Origin: Terriglobia bacterium
GTDB taxonomy: Bacteria > Acidobacteriota > Terriglobia > UBA7540
NCBI GenBank assembly: GCA_020072905.1
Contig: JAIQGB010000152.1
Span: 1 to 9,022, forward strand
Reading direction: 5' to 3'
Length of the DNA: 9,022 nucleotides
The notes beneath the pieces are model-generated. The model was not told the origin of the DNA. It worked only from the letters and a program-made list of their open reading frames with translations, and did not search any database. Position numbers and translations under genes: made by a program. Of this stretch, positions 5,551 to 9,022 are shown piece by piece (the first letter of the stretch is position 1; every line of letters starts with the position of its first letter).

Positions 5551-6204
5551 TCAAATTTCCGGGCGGACGTTGCCGTTGCCGCCGGCCTTGGCGCGCGCCC
5601 GCTGCATGCGTTCGACGTGCGCGAGCCACTGCCGGATGGCTTGGGTGACACGCCGCAGGCGCTCGCTCTCATCGCGCAGGCCGAGGATTTCCTGCTTGAA
5701 TTCCGCGCTGAGTGGTAGGGGGGCGGCGATGCGGAAGGAAAGATGCCGGTAGGGACGCGGAAGATGGATCGGTACTTCAGGGGATTCGCGCAGCCGCTGC
5801 ATGGCGGAGCGGAACAATTCGATGGCCGCTTCGGCGCTGGCATCGCTGGGAAGATCGTGTTCCGGATCGTCATCGAAAAACTGCACGCCGCCCCGCAGGT
5901 AGGCCTTCTCCTCGTCGGTATAGAGAATCTCGAAACGGCGGCTGCCCACCGTGAAGAGATCCATGCGCCCGTCTTCGTACTTGCGGGTCACGTTGAGGAT
6001 GCGCGCCGTGCACCCGACCGTCGCCAACTGTTCGCCTTGAGCCAGGAGCACGCCGAACTCCTGCTGCCCGGTGCCGGAGGCCTTGGCCGCCAGGCATTCT
6101 CCGATCATCTCCTTGTAGCGTTCTTCGAAGATGTGCAGGGGGAAAGGCTGCTGCGGGAAGAGTACGACCTCCAGAGGGAAAAGTGGAAGGAGCAGATCAT
6201 CCAT
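5551..6204 (-). CDS. Stand-alone Lon N-terminal (substrate-binding) domain protein
   Basis: A 217-residue cytoplasmic protein made of the Lon protease N-terminal domain without the ATPase or protease parts. It opens with the typical MDDLLLPLFPLEVVLFPQQPF, then LHIFEERYKEMIGECL. It continues through EFGVLLA, VGCTARILNVTRKYEDGRMDL and VGSRRFEIL. Residues about 122-205 are the helical half, ending in a basic tail. No Walker motif or Ser-Lys dyad is present, and the length fits the single-domain family. The exact role of such proteins is unsettled; substrate recognition for a partner ATPase is a reasonable guess. The frame stays open to an ATG at 6312, but a TATAAT lies inside that extension, so I chose the ATG at 6204, preceded by GGTGGGG. 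It is followed after 123 bases by the AAA+ gene on the same strand. Confidence 0.9.
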   Translation of the reverse strand: MDDLLLPLFPLEVVLFPQQPFPLHIFEERYKEMIGECLAAKASGTGQQEFGVLLAQGEQLATVGCTARILNVTRKYEDGRMDLFTVGSRRFEILYTDEEKAYLRGGVQFFDDDPEHDLPSDASAEAAIELFRSAMQRLRESPEVPIHLPRPYRHLSFRIAAPLPLSAEFKQEILGLRDESERLRRVTQAIRQWLAHVERMQRARAKAGGNGNVRPEI

Positions 6205-6286
6205 AACCCCACCAGTCCACCGGCGAGAGAGACGTTCGCAGGCTCCGCAGTGTTTGCGGGATGGATTCTGGCTGCTGGCGGGGCGG

Positions 6287-6295
6287 ATTATAGCA
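6287..6295 (-). promoter_or_regulatory. Extended -10 promoter of the Lon-domain gene
   Basis: The minus strand reads TGC-TATAAT, a perfect extended -10. The hexamer 17 bases upstream (GGGATG) does not resemble a -35. A start near 6280 gives a leader of about 75 bases before the ATG at 6204. It also argues against the longer reading frame beginning at 6312. Confidence 0.6.
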
Positions 6296-6367
6296 CGCGT
6301 GTCCAGCCGCATCCCGGCGTGGGGGTTTCCGTTTCAAAACGTGCCTGTCATCGGCATGGAGAAGGGC

Positions 6368-7720
6368 TCACGCGGCAGTCGCTGGCTCGATCGCTGCCGC
6401 GGCGTTGACCCAGAACCACAGCACCGGCGCCGCAAGCGTGACGACGGCGGCAAAGTCGAGTGCCTGCGTCCAGCCGAAGCGCGTGGCGATGTAGGCGGTC
6501 ACAATCGGTGAGAGCCAGCCGCCCAGGTTGCCGAACATGTTCATCAGTCCCGAGAGCGAGCCGGAGAAATTGCGCGTCAGGTCGTTGCAGGTGGCCCACC
6601 AGGTGGCCGTGGCGAAGAGATTGAATCCCGCCGCGGCGGCGAGCAGCAAGATGGCCAGGGTATTGTCCTCGGCGTGACCCCCCGCCCAGAGCAGCGTGGC
6701 CGAGCAGGCCGCCCCCAGCCACACGGCGCTCTGGCGGCCTCGTCGCTTGCCCCAGCGAGCCACGGCGCGGTCGGAAATCCGTCCGCCGAGCGGCGCGAGC
6801 AAGGCAATGGCGATGAAGGGCGCGGATCCCCAGAACCCCCCTTGCGTCACGGTCAGGCCGCGCACGCGCACCAGGTAGATGAAGAACCACGTGTAGAAGA
6901 TGTAGGCCGGATAGGCGATGCAGAAATAGCTCAGGATCAATGCCCAGACCGACCCACTCGAGAAGATCCTGTTCCACGGGGTCGGCTGGCGAGGCGCCGA
7001 GGACGTACGTGTTACATTTCGGCCCGCAATGCCCGCGCGAATCAGGGCGAGTTCCGCGGCGTTCATGCGCCGATGCTCTTGGGGATGGTTCGTCGCGTAG
7101 AGATTCCAGACGAGCGCCACCAGCCCGCCCGCCAGGGCGCAAGCATAGAACGACGTCCGCCAGCCCCAGTGCTCTGCCATCGAGGAGATGAACATGGGTG
7201 TCACGATGCCGCCGGCGCCGATGCCGACCAGCCAAAGGCTGTTGCCGATGCCGCGTTCCCGCTCGCTCATCCAAAACGCCACCATCCGGCTGGTGTTGGG
7301 GAACACTGTCCCCTCGCCAACGCCAACCAAGAACCGCGCCATGGCAAACGACCAGGCGAGCCCAAACCAGCCGCGAAGGGGCAGTCGAGGCGCCAGCGCC
7401 GTGGCCGCCGTGAACAACGACCAGAAGACGATGGCGACCGTCAGCACGCCACGCGGCCCGAAGCGGTCGCCCAGCCATCCGCCCGGAACCTGGAAGAGCG
7501 CGTAGCCCAGGACGAAGGCGCTCAGAATCCAGCCCATCGTCTCGTTCGAGAAAGCGAATTCGTCCTGGATTTGTTTTCCGGCGATGCCCAGGTTGAGGCG
7601 ATCGAGGTAGGTCAGTGCGGCGATCGCCGCCAGCAGGATGAGAATGTGCCAGCGGACATGGGTGGGCTGGGCGGGGTCGGGGAGGGAAGGCGTTGCGCTC
7701 TCGCCGCCCGGGGGCGTCAT
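6368..7720 (-). CDS. MFS transporter, ACS family (hexuronate/sugar-acid type)
   Basis: A 450-residue inner-membrane symporter of the major facilitator superfamily. After a 22-residue polar N-terminus the first helix contains LTYLDRLNLGIAG, the signature of the anion:cation symporter branch (ExuT, GudP and relatives). The loop 2-3 motif A is GWLGDRFGPR (81-90). Helix 4 contains MARFLVGVGEGTVFPNTSRM (127-146). The second half repeats motif A as GGRISDRAVARWGKRRGR (312-329). Hydrophobic segments are consistent with 12 helices, with a charged central loop near residues 212-252. Likely cargo is a sugar acid or related organic anion with protons. The ATG at 7718-7720 overlaps the TGA of the isomerase gene (ATGA), with AAGG about 10 bases upstream, so translation is probably coupled. 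The same frame is open much further upstream, but that is antisense-like read-through inside the isomerase gene. No clear terminator follows. Confidence 0.93.
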   Translation of the reverse strand: MTPPGGESATPSLPDPAQPTHVRWHILILLAAIAALTYLDRLNLGIAGKQIQDEFAFSNETMGWILSAFVLGYALFQVPGGWLGDRFGPRGVLTVAIVFWSLFTAATALAPRLPLRGWFGLAWSFAMARFLVGVGEGTVFPNTSRMVAFWMSERERGIGNSLWLVGIGAGGIVTPMFISSMAEHWGWRTSFYACALAGGLVALVWNLYATNHPQEHRRMNAAELALIRAGIAGRNVTRTSSAPRQPTPWNRIFSSGSVWALILSYFCIAYPAYIFYTWFFIYLVRVRGLTVTQGGFWGSAPFIAIALLAPLGGRISDRAVARWGKRRGRQSAVWLGAACSATLLWAGGHAEDNTLAILLLAAAAGFNLFATATWWATCNDLTRNFSGSLSGLMNMFGNLGGWLSPIVTAYIATRFGWTQALDFAAVVTLAAPVLWFWVNAAAAIEPATAA

Positions 7721-8622
7721 GCGATCAGGCCTTCGAGGTACACCTTGGCTTTGCGAATATCTTCCAGTTGCTGCGCGCCCTCGATTTCCCGCTCGATGGT
7801 GATGGGGCCGCGGTAGTTCAGCTTTTTGAGGCGTTTGATGAGCTGCGGGAAGTCCACCTTGCCCTGGCCGATGGGGACTTCCTCGCCCAGCTTGTGAGGG
7901 TCGGTCGGATAGAGGCCGTCTTTGGCGTGCAGGCCGCGCACCAGCGTGCCGATCACATCGAGCGCGTCCACTGGATTCGCCTTGCCATAGAGAATCAGGT
8001 TGGCCACGTCGAGGTTGATGCCCTGGTTGTCGAGTCCGACATCGTGAATCGCGCGCAGCAGCGTGATGGGGGTTTCCTGGCCGGTCTCGTAAAGAAACGT
8101 TTGACCGTTTCCCTGGCAGTGGCTCACGACTTCCCGGATGGCCTTCACGGTTGCCTCGTAAACGGGATCGTTGGGATTTTCCGGAATGAAGCCGCAATGC
8201 GTGTGGAGAGCGGGAATTCCGCACCGCTTGGCGAAATCGGAAGCGCGCTTGAGGTGATCAATGCGCTGCTGCCGGTACTTCTCGGGAACCAGCCCGATGG
8301 TGAGGGGGCCTTGATAGAAATCCCACACCGCTGGGCCAGGGCCCGCGGTGTTGAGCGCTGTCGCCTCGATGTCGTATTTCCCCAGGCCGGCCTTCAGGCG
8401 CTTCTCCATCTCCGCGTCGTACTCGTCAATGCCAGCTTGGCAGGTGGGCAGGCCCAAGTCGTGGATCTTCTTCAGCGCGCCCTCGGGGTCGCGGCCCATA
8501 TGAACGATCAGGCCGAGCCGCATGCCTTTCACGGCCCCCGCTTGCGCCGAGCCGGCCAGGAGCGGAGTCGCTGCTGCCGCGGCGGAAACCTGCATGAAAC
8601 GTCTGCGTGTATAAGCTCGCAT
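7717..8622 (-). CDS. Tat-exported sugar phosphate isomerase/epimerase-like TIM-barrel protein
   Basis: A 301-residue protein of the xylose isomerase-like (AP endonuclease 2) TIM-barrel family. Residues 1-28 are a Tat signal: MRAYTRRRFMQVSAAAAATP with the twin-arginine motif TRRRFMQ, then an Ala-rich core and cleavage after AQA (28). The folded enzyme would be exported to the periplasm. Barrel motifs with probable divalent-metal ligands are E179 (FLYETGQE), D205 (GINLDVANLI), H232 (RGLHAKDG) and E277 (PITIEREIEG); H140 and H142 (PALHTHCG) line the same face. Members isomerise or epimerise keto-sugars, inositol intermediates or hydroxypyruvate; the substrate here cannot be read from sequence. 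The ATG at 8622 has an excellent Shine-Dalgarno (GGAG, 6-base spacing). It overlaps the transporter gene by 4 bases, pointing to a shared sugar pathway. Confidence 0.92.
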   Translation of the reverse strand: MRAYTRRRFMQVSAAAAATPLLAGSAQAGAVKGMRLGLIVHMGRDPEGALKKIHDLGLPTCQAGIDEYDAEMEKRLKAGLGKYDIEATALNTAGPGPAVWDFYQGPLTIGLVPEKYRQQRIDHLKRASDFAKRCGIPALHTHCGFIPENPNDPVYEATVKAIREVVSHCQGNGQTFLYETGQETPITLLRAIHDVGLDNQGINLDVANLILYGKANPVDALDVIGTLVRGLHAKDGLYPTDPHKLGEEVPIGQGKVDFPQLIKRLKKLNYRGPITIEREIEGAQQLEDIRKAKVYLEGLIA

Positions 8623-8628
8623 CGGAAA

Positions 8629-8637
8629 CTCCCTCCC
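8629..8637 (-). promoter_or_regulatory. Strong ribosome binding site of the isomerase gene
   Basis: The minus strand reads GGGAGGGAG followed by TTTCCG and the ATG at 8622. This is the best Shine-Dalgarno in the window and fixes the start that includes the full Tat signal. Confidence 0.75.
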
Positions 8638-8692
8638 TGCGGTCGCTTAGCTTGCTGGCCGGCGCTCAAAACTGGGCCGACGAGCGGGCCTT

Positions 8693-8722
8693 ATCATACC
8701 CTGAAGTTCTCGCGGGGTTGAA
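8693..8722 (-). promoter_or_regulatory. Tentative promoter of the isomerase-transporter operon
   Basis: TATGAT (8693-8698) is a five-of-six -10 match. TTCAAC (8717-8722), 18 bases upstream, is a weak -35. The predicted start near 8686 leaves a leader of about 64 bases. The rest of the 212-base gap (8623-8834) holds no gene or terminator hairpin that I can support. Confidence 0.35.
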
Positions 8723-8834
8723 TCTTGTTCGGTTTGTACAGCGAGGTCACCACCGCGCGCTTCCCACGCATTCCACGCGGCATCATCTATAGCCGGCAAG
8801 GTTTGCGCCCGAGCAACGTCGGAGCGGCCTGAGT

Positions 8835-9022
8835 TCATTCGAGCGGAGCGAATTTCGATCCGTCCCAGGCGCATACCTTTTCGACCGTGACGGTTTGCAC
8901 GGGTTCTTGGCGCCCGACCGCGTAGAACTCCACCTTGCCTTTCCAGACCGGTTGTCTCACTTTCCCGTGCGGGCGAAATTCCACGTCCCCCTTGGCGACC
9001 GTCCCCGGGGCGCCGCTCGCGC
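8835..9022 (-). CDS. C-terminal end of an unrecognised protein (5' end cut by window edge)
   Basis: The frame is open from the right edge for 61 codons to a TGA at 8835-8837. The visible part contains VEFRPHGKVRQPVWKGKV, EFYAVGRQEPVQTVTVEK and the end VCAWDGSKFAPLE. Alternating hydrophobic and charged residues (VEFYAV, VQTVTVEKV) suggest beta strands. The last residues look like a terminal strand of a beta domain. The codons favour G or C at the third position as in the neighbours, which supports real coding. I do not recognise the family. It is on the same strand as the downstream genes but separated from the isomerase by 212 bases. Confidence 0.55.
   Translation of the reverse strand, partial: ASGAPGTVAKGDVEFRPHGKVRQPVWKGKVEFYAVGRQEPVQTVTVEKVCAWDGSKFAPLE

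Noticed and set aside
6205..6312. N-terminal extension of the Lon-domain protein by 36 residues
   Set aside because: The TGCTATAAT promoter lies within it, and the family begins at the LLLPLFPLEVV strand immediately after the ATG at 6204.
6674..7816. 380-codon open frame on the plus strand
   Set aside because: Antisense to the MFS transporter; the predicted product is Arg/Pro/Gln-rich low-complexity sequence typical of a shadow frame.
7721..8224. N-terminal extension of the transporter to 618 residues
   Set aside because: It lies within the isomerase gene in another frame and encodes Arg-rich sequence; the ATG at 7720 in the ATGA overlap fits the family length.
7693..8721. 342-codon open frame on the plus strand
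   Set aside because: Antisense to the Tat-exported isomerase, whose signal, metal ligands and ribosome binding site are all visible on the other strand.
1..9022. CRISPR array, tRNA, rRNA, transposase or phage genes
   Set aside because: The repeats seen have 7-8 base periods without spacers, no cloverleaf or rRNA-like stretch was recognised, and no mobile-element protein motif occurs in any supported frame.

Overview
The window looks like a chromosomal piece of a GC-rich, soil-type bacterium. Acidobacteriota is the best guess. The reasons are an AAA+/VWA pair of a type I associate with that phylum and with deltaproteobacteria-like lineages, a Tat-exported sugar isomerase coupled to an ACS-family transporter, and low-complexity heptamer/octamer intergenic repeats. 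I ran no database search, so the phylum is an inference.

All supported genes lie on the minus strand; transcription runs from high to low coordinates. In transcription order they are: the C-terminus of an unrecognised protein (8835-9022); an operon of a Tat-exported xylose-isomerase-like TIM-barrel protein (7717-8622) and an MFS transporter (6368-7720), joined by a 4-base ATGA overlap; a stand-alone Lon N-terminal-domain protein (5551-6204) behind an extended -10 promoter; a MoxR/Mg-chelatase-like AAA+ ATPase (3958-5427) with a clear sigma70 promoter, followed by its VWA partner (2637-3893); a Nudix hydrolase (2144-2548) that may be read from a leaderless transcript; a secreted WD40 beta-propeller protein (967-2103); and the N-terminal two thirds of RimO (1-757).

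Functionally this is housekeeping (RimO, Nudix), a probable protein remodelling unit (AAA+ with VWA, with a Lon-domain protein next to it) and a sugar or sugar-acid uptake/processing pair. I see no tRNA, rRNA, CRISPR array, transposase or prophage gene.

The most unusual signal is repeat DNA. Degenerate 7- and 8-base tandem repeats sit between the AAA+ and VWA genes, at the start of the WD40 gene and across its stop codon. At the WD40 start they encode most of the apparent signal peptide, which suggests repeat DNA was co-opted as a secretion signal. Several promoters share a TGn extended -10 with a poor -35.
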